64,000 nt of DNA. Source: Theristus sp. LFF4_11 (taxonomy: Eukaryota > Nematoda > Chromadorea > Monhysterida > Xyalidae). The translations under genes were made by a program, and so were the position numbers. The notes below the pieces were generated by a model, which worked only from the letters and a program-made list of their open reading frames with translations, was not told the origin of the DNA and searched no databases. Of this stretch, positions 25,601-40,600 are shown one piece after another. Every line of letters begins with the position of its first letter. The stretch's first letter is position 1. The stretch spans positions 1-64,000 of the forward strand of contig JASANC010004723.1 in assembly GCA_030248135.1 (NCBI GenBank). The letters run 5' to 3'.

Positions 25601-28600
25601 TCTCACGTCATTACTGGACATGAACACCACATATTTTGCAGACGGGTAAAAATAATAGTGCCGAAATACTTCCTTTTTTGGGGTAATCGTTTTTAACTTC
25701 ACACCGTCTTTTTTATCTTTTACTTTGCAGAACTAATTTGTGGGTCTCTGGAGGAGAGGCAACAATACAACTGACCAACATGCACTACAAATACGCTTCC
25801 ATTGATGAAGGCGCACCGGCGTCAGGGCAGGCTGGGTACATATGTGAACGACAATGTGGGTTCTAACATCATGACATACGTTTGAACAAATCATGAATCC
25901 GTTTTCTTGTTTTTAGAATCAAAAGCCTATTGCGTTTTATTTCTTTTCTTGCAGTGACTTTGACAAAAAACATCTCTCTCGTGTGGAATGACTCCATGGC
26001 GAGCGAGTATCTAATGGAAAGCCCGTTGATGATTAACCTGAACGACACCGGGGTATGCGTAAAAACATTGGTCTTAATCAGCTTGAAATACATTGATCTC
26101 ACTGTGCTAACCCTGAACAACAGCTTTAATTGGCACAAACCAACTCAGTGTTTGCAATTTCAGCCGGTTTCACAAGTTCACTACGAAGGCAGTTTGATTG
26201 ACACAGTAACCCTTGGTACCAACGAGACTGTAATGTTTCCAATCTACATCATCACCCGAGAATACCTAGCAACAATTGCCAACACAACGCCAAGTATCAC
26301 TGTCAATCGTGTCGCATTTCTGGACGAAAATATTACTATTTTACTCGACGAACCTTATGTGACATGTGAGTGTCGTACGATTTTAGCAAATCGTCGTTCT
26401 GCTCTTTTGTATACAGTTCTCTTACGTTCAATTTGAGTGTTTGTTTTTTGAAGAAACACGTAATTAAAAATTTTACATCTTGCAGGGCCTAATAAACTTC
26501 GTGTGTTCTACGAGTTTGTTAACCCACTCGGCGAGAATGGCACATTCGACGATCTAAACAGCCTGTACAACGGATCTGAGTATCACACGATTATTCGCCA
26601 TTTAAATAAGCTTGGCCACTGGTATCTCAGAGTGATAGTCTGGAATGGCGTGTCAACAATGATTTCGCATTATTATCGAGTATGTTCATATTTCGTTTGC
26701 GTCCTTGCGAAAGCTCACAACGTTGTGGTTTATCGTTTTAAATTCGACGTTTAGATAATAGTCGCCTGCCGACCAACGGACTTCCGCGTGACACAGGCCT
26801 TCTTCCCGTATCAGAATCTGTCCAGTTCTCATTGGTCACGAGCAAACTGGGCAATGCCGTGGATTGATAGACAGCCAATCATTGCCAGCAACGCCATGGC
26901 AGAGGTTTATGTGGCCGCACTCTACAATCATGGTAAGAATAAACTGACTCCTTACATTTTATTGAAGTGTGACACATCAGCTGCAGCCTGCAGGTGCACC
27001 GGTAACTCGGTAATTACTCGGTAACCAATATAGTTGCCTTTTCTAAGCCTATTAGATGTAGCTAGATGCGTATTAATAAAATTAAGAGCAACGAAAAATA
27101 ACTAACCGGCGCAACAATTCCAGCATCAGCAGCTCAATGCATCGGATGGTGGCATCAGTACCACCACCGTGAATATTACGTATCCACAACAGCGGTGTCG
27201 GCACCCACAGCGGTGACTGAATGTAACTTACGGGACGCCGTACTTGCGAACTTGACAAGCGATGATCAGCACTTCCTGACGTCGTTGCTTGATATGAACA
27301 CGACTATTTTTGCAGACGGGTTGGTGATAAAGTAATCATGTGCATGAACTCAATGTAGAAAGGGAATCGTAAGTACAGACCAAAGACAATCACAGAAATA
27401 AGGTTGCCATTTGTTTGTAAAAAATTTCAGCTAAAACGGTCAATGATATTAATCACAACGTAACAGACTATTGGAACCTCCGTTTTCGCACACAGGCAGT
27501 TTTGCGCCGCATGCAAAATGCTTTTTTTAATTGTTTTGATTTTTGTGAATCAATTATCTTTGAAGTTTGAAATCGTGCTTTAAATTCAGGGCATATTCTA
27601 TATTATTTTATGCATATGCTTGCAAAAATCTTTTTTTCAGAAGAAACAGTGAATTAGTTTACCGAAGTCTCTTTCAGTGGTCGTTCTAGTGGTTGTTTAA
27701 ATTTTTGAAAAAAAAATCAAAAGTTAGAACAACACACTAAGAAAAACCAAAAAATCTAATAGTAACCTTTAATAACAATGGGACGTTCAACTGAGTGCGT
27801 TTTCACAAAAAGAGCTCACTTGTGCACGCATGACAAACGTTGCACGCGCGTCTCACACGCGAAAGCGAAGATTTCATTTGTCCCTGCACTGTGACTAATA
27901 GCGTTGACCGTTTTAGTAAAAAGGTTTTATTGAATTAGCAACTTAGCTTCTTGAGTTCTTTGAAATTCTTGAATTAAAGCAAATTCTTAAAAATTTTGCT
28001 TTACTTTGGAGTACCAGAATTTTGAATTTAAAAATCAATTTAAGTTAACAACAGTTACACAATTAATTCATCGTCCTGATTTTGATCTTCTTGATCAGTT
28101 CATAATTTTGAGCTCAAATTTGGAACACTTCGGGATCTTGCAAGTACTTTTAAGCCATTCAAACTTCAATCACAAATTTTGATCCACATCGTTAAAAACC
28201 AAACCAAAAAACAAGAAACAGCGTTTTTACGCCTGCGAGCAAATTCGTAAAAGAACATTGCTTTACAAAAAGACAGTTGGTTGACATTGTTCAATCAGCA
28301 AAAAAACACAGAAAATGTTGCAGTTTTAAAAAGCAGAAGCAAATAATTATGCATCGGCATTGCTTTGTACATGAAGGATTATCTGTTAAATTTAAATCTA
28401 GAACAGCGTGTTTGAGCAGCCCAAATTCCAATTAAAAGTTGCGCCTGGGGGGAAGGCGGGGATCCCACCTTTCCGTTGGACACTCCGTTTTGGGAAATCA
28501 GCAGAACCTTCTGAGTTTAGTTTATAGCCGTTCACTTTTCCTTAGTTCTCAACGCTTGTGAGGTGAGCTCGAGAGGTTTAGGTAAAGCAAAACATTAAGA

Positions 28601-31600
28601 AAATGAAATGGCTAAATAACGATAATCACTGTGCAGCTTTGTTTGTATTGCAATTGATTTTTTATCTGTCTTGAAATATATTGTGCAACCCCCAAAATGA
28701 ATTTCTGGAACAATGTTATTTTTTAACCACATACTGTACACCCCCAGTTGCAGCTGAAGATCAATAAAAAGTACACAATAAAGAATACAAGTTCTATAAG
28801 TGTTCCAATTCTACTTTGCTCAAAATTTTACACTGGTGTCGAGAACAAGCATTTTCAAAGCATGCAGTTTCTTGGCACGCATAATAACATTAACACACGG
28901 CGTGCTAGCGTTAAACCTGTTTAGTATAACTATTTTGAGCCAATAACAGCCTGGGAACTTATTATTTGTATAAAATAACTCATTCAATACAGTACCAGCC
29001 TTTGGGTGGGCGGAAGCGCAACGTCTATACAACTGACGAACATGCACTACAAATACAAGGCAGTCGATCAAACAGCTACGTCGGGTTTTGCCGGTTATAT
29101 CTGCGAACGGAAATGTATAAAACAATTTCTTTCATTATTTTTATTTTTAAAGAAAATATGATCCGTTGACTAAATAAATGTTTTAACAGTATCAATCGAG
29201 AAGAATCTGTCTCTTCGGTGGAACGACTCGCTGTCAAGTGACTATCTTATGGGCAGCCCCTTATGGATAAACCTCAATGATACCAACGTAAGTTTTTGGT
29301 TGGTGCGGGCACACTTGCACACGGTTTGACCTGCGGGCGGGTTTTTCTTTCGAGAAAACAATCGGGATTTCGTGTGAGACTCGCCATAACTATTGTAAAT
29401 CGTTGTTTGTAACTTTGAAAACGTTATGAAAATTGATGGCAGCTGCGAGATCTTTTGCCCCTGGGAATGACATTCTGACCAAGCATTTTTAAGCGTGGCT
29501 TAGCCTATCGTGTTCAGCGCTATGTACTTTTGAAAACATTTGAAAGTATTTACGGGACGGCAACCACGATGATATCGCCGTCAGAAGTACCACCACGACA
29601 ATTCTCATGTGCAAATATCCGTCGTGGTCAGAAGCATCCTAAACCTCATTAGCTCTGAGTTAATTTTTTCTCAAATACACCGTTAATGTTTGAGCCCACA
29701 CATTGTATATCCTATGACTGTGAATGTCTTCTTACTTAGTTTGATTTTTATTACTTAGTCTGTTATCTGATGTTATCTAAAAAAATTAAAGTTTTAACGC
29801 GCAAGCTAGAATTGCTAAAAAAACAACAAGATAAGTGCGCACAATTTTGTAAAAAAAATTTAAATTGTAAAACTGAAAGGAGTTACTACACAGAGACATG
29901 TTAGCTAATGCACATAATAACGATATGGATATTTCACGCGAGTAGTGTCCGCTGGCCATGCTACTTGGGCATCATAATTGACCAGAGCAGACAAAAACCC
30001 TCTTGCGAGACTTTCAGCAAGCGCATTTATAACGCACAAACCTGCTCGCAATAAAAAACACTATTGCGGGCAAGCAAAAAGGGCATGCTCGCAACTAAAA
30101 AATGTTGCTTGTGATCGGTCACTTGAGCAGACATTTGGCCCTTGGCCGCAAAAATGTCTGCCCGTGCGGCGGGCGCTCACCCCTCTGTCTCGATTAAGTG
30201 GATCTGTAACAGAACAAACCTATGTTTCCTGAAAAACCGTTTTAAGCCTGACGCAACGCAAGTGCACTTCGAAGGTCGTCTGATAGACACGCTTACGCTC
30301 GGCACCAATGAAACGGTTCAATATCCAATTTACATCATCACCCGACAATACTTACCAACAATCGCGAACACAACACCGACGCTAACTTTGAACCGCATTG
30401 CTTTCATTGACGAAAACATCAGCATTGTGCTAAATGAACCGTTTGTCACATGTAAGAAAACAAATCAAATATTATATGCAGATACAGTAAAAGTCATATT
30501 GAGGCGATATTATACATAATATAGTTGAGAACAAATCGTACTCTCGTTTTTTAGACGACCTGTACATTTTGCTATTATTTGCTCATTTGGCGACATAATC
30601 CATTTTTTTTAATTCAAGCGCCACTTATTTTAAAAGTCAATCAACCGCTTTCTGCACAACTTTGATCAGGGCCCAATACACTACGCGTATTCTACGAGTT
30701 TGTCGACCCGCTGAACAACAATGGCACCTTCGACGACTTGAACAGCTTACATAACACGACCGACTTTCACACAATCGTGCGGAGCTTGAACAAACTTGGT
30801 CATTGGTACCTGAGAGTGATTGTTTGGAATGGTGTATCAACGATGATTTCGCATTATTACCGGGTGAGACATGCGGAACACGCTGACACACTAGATCAGT
30901 CAATATTGTTAATCTGGACAAAAAGGTGACTTTATTGTTTGTCTTCAGATACTCGTTATATGTCGACCGACTGATTTCCGCATAACACAAGCGTTCTTTC
31001 CATATCAAAACGCCAGTAGTGTGCACTGGACACGCGCGAACTGGGCGATGCCCTGGATCAATGATCAACCTGTGGTCGCTACGCATGCCGTCGCCGAAGT
31101 ATTCATTGCTGCGTACTATTCTCACGGTTGGAAAAATGTTCTTAAATGAGATCGGTGTTTACGAAAATTTTAGATTCTGTACGGTTTCTGTTGAAAAACG
31201 TTACGATGCTATGATACGCTCGTTTGTAGACAATTTTAGCAACAATCAGTTTATAAAACAACTGAATTTGAAAACCGAATATGAATCAGAAGGCACATTT
31301 CAACAATTGCATGAAGTTTTTTTTTACTTTAGTCTCAACACGTACATTCCTTGATAAGTTTTTCTCGCACCTTACTTTTAACTGCAGATTGGGCGCCGCA
31401 ATGCCAAGGCTGGTGGCACCAGTACAACGACCGAGAATACTACATATCAACATCGGCAGTATCGCAGGCAACTGCAGTAAATGAGTGCTTCAATCGCAAT
31501 GGCGTGCTGGCAAACCTGACAAGCGCTGACCAGCATTTCTTAACGGCGCTCCTAGACAAGAATACAACCATCTTTGCCGATGGGTTAGTGGTGAAATGTT

Positions 31601-34600
31601 TCAAAGCATGTTTAGCAAAAACGTCAAAACCTGGTAGTTTATACAATTCAACAGCTTTAACATGAGGTTTAAACTGTTTCAATGGGCGTCTGCACCAAAA
31701 GAAATTCAATCCATGTGGCGCAAGTGCAAACAATTATCTCAGCAGACTGTAATTACAGGACATTAGTCACATTAGTTGTTCCGTTCTAAAACAGACCGAC
31801 TTTCATGAATAACTTTTATGTTGTTCTAGCTCAAACCTGTGGGTGATGGGTGACAATGTCTCGCTGCAATTTACCAACATGCACTACAAATATGCAGTAG
31901 TTGAACAGGGTGTCCCAGCAAGTGGACTGGCCGGTTTCATTTGCGAGCGCAAGTGTTAGTGTTAACAGTTTTTTGTTGATACTTGTTGAAGATTTTTTTA
32001 TTATTAAAATCAATTATCAAGTTTTATCTTTTTTTAGTTTTTTTTGAAATTTTTCAGTGACCGTGGAAAAAAACTTTTCGCTTGTATGGAACGACTCGTT
32101 ATCAACCGAATATTTGGAAGACAGTCCCATCATGATCACGCTTCACGATACTTACGTTAGTGTTTTCAACGTTAACTAATTTTTAGCTTACTATCAATTT
32201 GGAAAAAGACGGACGTTTTAACTCTGATACAAACCTTCTACGTGATGTTTAGATTCGATATGCGGAACAGTTTTAACCGACGTATATTCGGCCTATTGTT
32301 TCTATTTTGGCAATTATATTAGCTTCCAAAAAACACACATGAACTGTCAATCTTTATGTGCGAACAACCGCAACGGCACCTCAACTGTTTTAGCTGGATG
32401 CCAGACAAGTGCTCTACGAAGGCAGGTTGATTGACACGCTCACAATTGGCACCAATGAAACCGTGCAATATCCAATCTACATCACCACGAGAGAATATTT
32501 GTACACGATTGCAAACACGACGCCAACGTTAACGTTGAATCGGGTAGCGTTCTTAGATGAAAACATCACCGTTCTACTTGACGAGCCGTTTGTTACATGT
32601 TAGTGGTATTTCGTCTTTGAACACGTACACGGTTTTACCGTTTGGTAAGAGACTGACAGCTTGTGGAACCGTTCATTAAATATTGCCAAACAATCAGATA
32701 AGTCAGCCGATAAGCAATACAATTAACGCTGTACAATAAAAACACCAATTCCAGGGCCAAACACTCTACGTGTATTCTACGAATTCATCAACCCGCTTGG
32801 CGAAAACGGCACGTTCGACGATCTTAACAGCCTGCATAACACAACCGAATTCCACACAATTGTGCGCAGCTTGAACAAACTCGGCCATTGGTACTTAAGA
32901 GTGAGCGTTTGGAATGCCGTATCAACAATGATCTCGCATTACTACCGGGTAATTGCAGTACGATCATTGTGTTTATACTTGCCAATTGACCCGAGCGTAT
33001 GTGGCTTAATCAATGCCAAGCCTTTTTGGTGAAGTGGCATTGACTTAGAAAGAAAAAAACAGTAACGTTTACTGAATAATAACCCTGAAAAAAATTTACC
33101 TTGTGAAGTCGCCTACAATACAATATTTTTTAATGTATTTAAATAAATAAATAATGATTTTATGATGTTTATGATTTTGCTATTTTTACCCGTTTACCCT
33201 AACCGAAGGCAAGCATTTTTGTAAGTGAAGTAAAATTGAATAAAATATAAAAACTAACGTTTTTTGTTTACCCGTTTTAAAAAGCTAATGCTTTTTTACC
33301 CGTTTACCTAAGCCAAGCCTTTTTTGTAAAGTGAAAATGCGAAGTTTATGATTTTGCTATTTTTCTCCGTTCACCCTAACCTAAGTCAAGCCTTTTTGTA
33401 TGTGAAGTAAGATTGAATAAAAACATAAAAATTAACGTTTTTTTCAATTACCCGTTTTAAACAGCTAATGCTTCTTTTACCCGTTTACGTAAGCCAAGCC
33501 TTTTTTGCAAACTGAAACTGCGAAGTTTATGATTTTGCTATTTTTGCCCGTTCACCCTAACCTAAGTCAAGCCTTTTTGTAAGTTAAGTAAGATTGAAAA
33601 AAAATAAAAATTCACGTTTTTTTTTTCAATAAAAATTCCCGTTTTAAAAAGCTAATGCTTCTTTTACCCGGTTATCCTAACATAAACCAAGCCTTTTTTC
33701 TAAAGTGAAAATGAATAGAAGAAACAAAAAAGTGTCGTTTATAATTTCGTTTTGCAGTCATTGCCTCTTTTTACCCGTTTACCCCAACATTATTATAAAT
33801 GGTGCACAGATTCGAATATAAAGCAGCCAGTGATAAGTACACGCAAGTTCTTATCCAGAAACAAAGAGCAAAGCAAAACCGATAGACTTCAGCTTTATTA
33901 TTTATTTTTATTGTCACATTTCAACAGGTCGTCGTTATCTGTCGCCCGACGGACTTCCGCATCTCGCAGGCGTTCTTCCCGTACCAGAATGCGAGCAGCG
34001 CGCACACGACACGCGCCAACTGGGCGATGCCCTGGATCAACGATCAACCAGTGGTTGCGCACAATGGACTGACAGAAGTGTACATTGCTGCGTTGTACAA
34101 ACACGGTAGGAAGAAACGCAAAATGTTTTGCGCAAAACTGTAGCAGCACAAAGAGATTTTCTGTTACAATTTGATTAGCGGGCACTGATATATGCTAAAC
34201 ATTTATTTCACGGTGTATTGGAGAAAACCTACAACTTACAAAATGGCTTTATGAATTATGCAGCATCGAATGAAATTCTTAGTTTTGTAAAAACGATAAT
34301 TACAAAGAAACGCAATGTTAAAAACTCAAACTTCCGCAATTCCTTAGGTTACTGTTAGGTTGGTCTTCAAAAACAAAAACACAAATTTTATGCCTCAAAA
34401 CCTTTGTTGTTGCAAATAATCCACCATTTTAAAATGGCCACTAACAGTAATGGCCAAAAGTTTGGAAACCATTGCGTGCGCTGCATATCGTGCATTTTTG
34501 CGTTATATCTGTGCACATAAGCAAATATTTTTGATTTTTGGACGAAGAAATTGTTGTGTTCATAAAAACAACGCTAGCATGTGTTGGGGAGAGATGCACA

Positions 34601-37600
34601 CGCATATAACACCGCACACACACACGCGCACGGGGGTTTCCTAACTTTTGCCGCCACTGTACTTCAGCTTTTCCCTGTGTAATCAATGAAAAGATTTCTA
34701 CGCATAACAATAAAGTGAGGAAACACAAAAAGAAGCAATAATAAGACAAACAGTACGGAAGATGACAGACATTTTTAGGTAGTCACCTGCTAGGAGGGGG
34801 ATGCTAATCTGTTCATGGTGGATAGAACAACGCCTCCCCCCATCTCCGCATTTTTAATGCAAATTTTTTAATGAAAAACGCCAGAAATGTCAAAAAAACT
34901 TCTAAAATAACTGTATAACTTTATGAATACTATCTTTTCGTGCGAAAGATGCATAGTAATGTTGAATGATGTGTAGAAAAGTCGCACAGCTGGAAAAGCT
35001 GTTTCGCGCCCGAACGTAGTTCGAATATAAAATAAAATAAATTTAATTAGTGAGAAAAAGCTCTGATTAGTTTTTTCACGTTAAGTTTCGTTGATTTCAA
35101 ATTGCCGCACAGCCATGAAACATTTTCCCTATCTCACAGGGAAAAGAACTATCGAAATGTACGCCAAATGTACACATGTATGTACTCCAGATGTACCCCA
35201 AATGTACCATAGTGGCACACATAATTGGCTCATCGACGTATATGGTATGTACCATAGTGGCGTAACATAACTGAGCCATCGAGGTATAGGGTATGTATCA
35301 GATATATGCGATTATGGCGCAGTCAGACAATTATGACTAAGTATGCAATAAATATGTTTGCAATTATGGAAACCCCTCACACGCATGCAGATACACGCTC
35401 TCTTAAGGGGGCAAGACAAACAGGTATGTATCTAATTATGTCTGTTGTTAGTTATGTATGCATAATTAAGATGCTATGGTCAAACTATGTACATACCTAA
35501 ACAAATATGGGAGCTTCCTGCTATGTATGAAATATGTACATAGTGAAGTACATTTGGATCGTTCTTTTCCCCGTGTCTGTCCGTGTAAACGCATATTGGG
35601 ACACGTTTAATAAAAAAGATACTATCGTAGGATGCGCGGCAGCCCAGTCCCACAATATTATTCATATGAGGCCTTCCGCCGAAAAATCGCCTCAGGGTGG
35701 ACAGTCTAGAATTGGACTTAGTCTCCGATTGGGCTCAAATTTTAACACAGTCAACTAGGTCTAAAAACTCGGTCGAAAATCAATTTTCAGCCCAATCGGC
35801 TGAACTACGCGTGAATGGCAGCGATTTTAAAAAGGTACACTTTTTTGGACAGCTCATTTTCTCGCCCCCATTTTTGGGTGTGTTACGAAAAACGCTGCCA
35901 TCAACGCGTGCATCGACCATTTAAGCTGAAATTGGCACTGCAGTTAGAGAACACTCTGGGCTATCTTTGGACAAGTTATCAATTTTTTTTGCTTTTGTAA
36001 GCGCGCGGCACAGTGGTTTGAACATAGCCCTTTTTTGAAGAAACGTGAAAATTCAAATGCTCCTGCAGGTGTGCCGACAAAATGGATTGCGCTCAAAATT
36101 GGTATTTGAGTAGAAGTTTACCTGGACTAACTGCACATTAAAAATCCAGTTTGTCCCGCACTCATGTTACGAGTTACTGGGCGAAGAATTTGAATTTCCC
36201 TAGTAAAATGCCCCATTTTTATTAAATTTTGTAAACTTTACCAAAAAACTAGCGCCATCTGCAGCTGTTAATCTCAAAATAACTGTAAACAGGGGTTTTC
36301 AGATTTACTAAAGACGTTTCAAGCATTAGTTTTTTGATTTGACCACACTGAACAAAAATAAACGGGAAATATGTCAGAAAAACCCGCCTTTTTTCCACTT
36401 TTGACGTCTCCTTTAAAGTCATGAGCGTCTAAAAATGCGCCGACAACAGCGATTTTACTGAAAATTGGTTGTGCAACTGGCAGTATATGTGTTCTGCGTG
36501 TGTACTAAATTTCAACGCTCTCCCATGTTTGTTGGCTAAGTTACAGGACCTTTACCACACAGACTTTGTGTTTTTGAACATATCGAGCAGTATCGGCAAC
36601 AAATACGCCAGTATCATAACTGAAGCGAGTGCGCACCTGTGTTTTTTAGACGCTGAATTCGAATCTGACCTTAGATTTTTGCCCCGGGTATTTTTTGCAA
36701 AAAATTGGGCAAAAACACAAGTATTTTTGCGTTTTTCAGTGTTTTTTGTTTTAATGTTTTAATTTTATGCGTGAATTTTGTATTAAAAACTATTTTCTAA
36801 TAGGTTTGCAACCGCTGTACTTGAATCAGATTTTATATTTTGCAACTGACCACTTGCTCACCCGAAAAAATGGGTAAAATGTTGATTTTTTTGCTTTTTT
36901 TCATATGTTTTCGTTTCACAGTAAAACATCAGTTCAGAAACAACAATTTTAATTTTTAATTCTCCAGGGGGGTTTCAAGATCGCTGAACTTGATTCTAAC
37001 CTTAGATTTTGCCTCGGGCATTTTTTGCTCAAAAATTTGGCAAAAACACTTTTTTTTGCGTTTTCAGTGATTGTTTTGTTTTAATTTCTAATTTTAAATG
37101 TGGATTTTTAAATAGCTTTACAACCGCTGTACTTGAATCCGTTATTGCATTTTGAAACGGACGTCTTTCTGACCCAAAAATGGGTTAAACATAAATTTTT
37201 TTTGCCGTTTTCAGACGTTTTCGTTCCATAGTAATGAATAAGTTTGAAAACAATTTTTAAAACCACTTCCTAGGACTTCCCGACTGCGCCTAATCCATAT
37301 CTGTAGTTAAATTTTGCAACTGACCCATTATTAACCTTTATAAACGGGTAAAAAATCTACACTGTGGTCTTTCTGTAGACGTTTTTCTTTTTGTGTTTGA
37401 ACTAAAGTTGTAAATTGTTGTTAATTTGTCCTCGGGAATTTTTTACGCCGCTGAAGTTGAATCTGTTTTCGTTTTTAAAACTGGTGCTTTTTTTGCCCCA
37501 ATTTTATTCAATTGGGTAAAAACTGACACTTTCAACTGTTTGTTTGGAACTTACATTATGAATGGTTTTGCGTTTCTTTGATGCTTGAGATTGATGAATT

Positions 37601-40600
37601 CAGGTCTGCTGTCATGCATCATGCACCGAAACCAGTGTTTTTACCCAACTGGGTAATATTAGGCTAATTATAAGGGCTAAAACCCGTTATAAGGACTACA
37701 GATATGGATTAGGCGCAGTCGGGAAGTCCTAGGAAGTGGTTTTAAAAATTGTTTTTGAACTTATTCATTACTATGGAACGAAAACGTCTGAAAACGGCAA
37801 AAAATCCATGTTTAACCCATTGTTGGGTAAGAAAGACGTCCGTTTCAAAATGTAATAACGGATTCAAGTACAGCGGTTGTAAAGCTATTAGAAAATCGTT
37901 TTTAAATAAAAATCCACATTTAAAATTAGAAATTAAAACAAAACAATCACTGGAAAACGCAAAAAAAGTGTTTTTGCCAAATATTTGGGCAAAAAAATGC
38001 CCGAGGCAAAAATCTAAGGTTAGAATCAAGTTCAGCGATCTTGAAACCCCCCTGGAGAATAAAAAATTAAAATTAAAAGTTGTTTCTGAACTGATGTTTT
38101 ACTGTGAAACGAAAACATATGAAAAAAGCAAAAAAATCAACATTTTACCCATTTTTTTGGGTGAGCAAGAGGTCAGTTGCAAAATATAAAAACTGATTCA
38201 AGTACAGCGGTTGCAAATCTATTAGAAAATAGCTTTTAATACAAAATTCACGCATAAAATTAAAACATTAAAAACGCAAAAAACCTGTGTTTTTGCCCAA
38301 TTTTTGAGCAAAAAATACCTGGGGCAAAAATCTAAAGTCAGATTCGAATTCAGCGTCTAAAAAAACACAGGTGCGCACTCGCTTCAGTTATGATACTGGC
38401 GTATTTGTTGCTGACACTGCTCGATATGTTCAAAAACACAAAGTCTGTGTGGTAAAGGCCCTGTAACTTAGCCAACAAACATGGGAGAGCGTTGAAATTT
38501 GGTACACACGCAGCCCACATATACTGCCAGTTGCACACCAATTTTCAGTAAAATCGCCGTTGTCGGCGCATTTTTAGACGCTCATGACTTCAAAAGTGGA
38601 AAAAAGGCGGGTTTTTCTGTTTATTTTTGTTCAGTGTGGTCAAATCAAAAATCTAATGCCTGAAACGTCTTCAGTGAATCTGAGCCAGGGTGTTCCCTAA
38701 CTTCAGTGCCAATTTCAGCTCAAATGATGGATGCACGCGTTGATGGCAGCGTTTTTCGTAACACACCCAAAAATGTGGTCGAGAAAATGAGCTGTCGAAA
38801 AAAGTGTACCTTTTTAAAATCGCTGCCATTCGCGCGTAGTTCAGCCGATTGGGCTGAAAATTGGTTTTTTGCCGGGTTTTTGAACCTAGTTGACTGTGTT
38901 AAAATTTGAGCCCAATTGGAGACCAAGTCCAATTCTAGACTGAGGGTGCTCAGGCGATTTTTCGGCGGAAGGCCTCATATACAGTGGCGGCCAAAAGTGT
39001 TGGAACGCTGCGCGCATGTGTGCGCGTGTGTTGCGCGTGTGTATCATCAGCCTTACAAACGCTATTATAAGAATCCCATGCAATTTTTTTTGTTTTTGTG
39101 ATTACTGAGTATATCTAATACACTATCCGCAGGTTTTTTTCGCTGAAGCATACATTTATTTGACAAATACCGAACATTACAACACACCTTCATTTGGCAG
39201 TAAAACTGTTTCAAAATTATTTGGCAAGAAAATATAGCGGAATAAACAATACAACCCGACTGGAACCCGAAACATGAACGCAATACACGTCTGTTAGATA
39301 AATCAAACACAAAGAAACGCTAAAACTTCGTAGAATGGTTTTCTTGCCAACGATTTTGAATCAGTTTTACTGCCAGTCATATGCAATGGAGGCATGTTGT
39401 AATGTTCGGTATTTGTCAAATAAATGTATGCTTCAGTGAAAAAAAAACTGCGAATAGTGTACTAGTGGTCTAAAAAACAAAAAAAAATTAGCATGAAATT
39501 TTTTATAGCGTTTGTACGGCTGATGCCACACACGCGCAATACACAGCACACACGCACATACGCGCGCAGCGTTCGAACACTTTTGGCCGCCACTGTATAT
39601 AATCTAATAACTTTATAACTAAATAGTGCATTTAGTGCACCTGGGAACCATAAAATCATGACTTTTGAAGAAAAGTTTGTGATTTTTGGACAAAAATTTG
39701 TGATTATTGAATCATTTTGAGAGTAGGATGCCGGGTCGTGAAGAAGTGGGGACGTCCCACGGGGAGTCCCGGGTTTAGGGGTGGGTGTCACAAAAAAGCT
39801 CGCCCATACTGGGCGCAACTTCGGTGTGTTCCCCTCATGTTCGGTACTGAACAGTGCCGAAGATGACAGACATTTTTAGGTAGGGGTACCTACCGCGTGG
39901 GGGGGGGCAAATTTTTTGATGTTGTAGGGGGTAAGTGGGACCCCCGGTCGCCTGCTAGGGGGTGCAACGGATGCTAATCGGTTTATGGGGAGGAGGTGGC
40001 ACCCCCTACCCACCCGCATCTTATATTGCAAGTTTTTCATTGAATTTCAAAAAATTCGCCAATATGCAACAGTTGTTTGCAAGATAAGTCGCTAAATTAC
40101 CTCATATATAGTGCATATTATGAACCTGGGGACAGAAAAATTATAGCTTAACAAAAAATTTGGTTGGGGGTGGGTACCCACAGAAAGGAGGGAATGCCGA
40201 ATCGGGAAGAGGGTGAGGGGTCCCTGGTTTAGGGTGGTGGGTGTCACGGGACTCCCTCCCATCCCCCAGGGCGTAAGTTCGTGCTAGGGGGTACACCCTC
40301 CCCCCCTCATTTTTGGTACTGCTCACAAAAAGACAATCGTTTGACAGCTAGAGCTAACTGAACATGACAAACGAAGATGGCTAATTTCAAAAAATCTGCA
40401 AAATTTTAAAAACATCAACATCAAAATGTCGGCCAAAAGACGTGCACCTTGCTGGCAGCCCCGTTTTTTTAAAGTGGACCATGCTGCATATCAGTTTACC
40501 ACTCAAGACAAAAATAGTAAACCAGTTTACCATATATTGAACAGAACACAAAACTAAAGCAACGCTCACTGATCACATGCCAAATGCGAACCAACGTAGC

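Noticed and set aside
26341..26440. Cys in YVSC/YVTC at the end of exon D as a conserved disulphide Cys
   Set aside because: The TGT is split by the donor (T|GTAAGT); the spliced codon is T+GG, a Trp.
30637..31125. 162-residue minus-strand open frame
   Set aside because: It is antisense to exons E and F of M11; the same antisense opening occurs in other modules and reflects codon use of the sense exons.
34664..34679. CTTTTCCCTGTG as the end of another CACAGGG element
   Set aside because: No matching inverted partner was found nearby, so at most a solo end.
37742..38189. Open frames of 95 and 146 residues on opposite strands
   Set aside because: Mirror images within the arm of the 3.3-kb fold-back; Lys/Phe-rich low complexity, no transposase motif.
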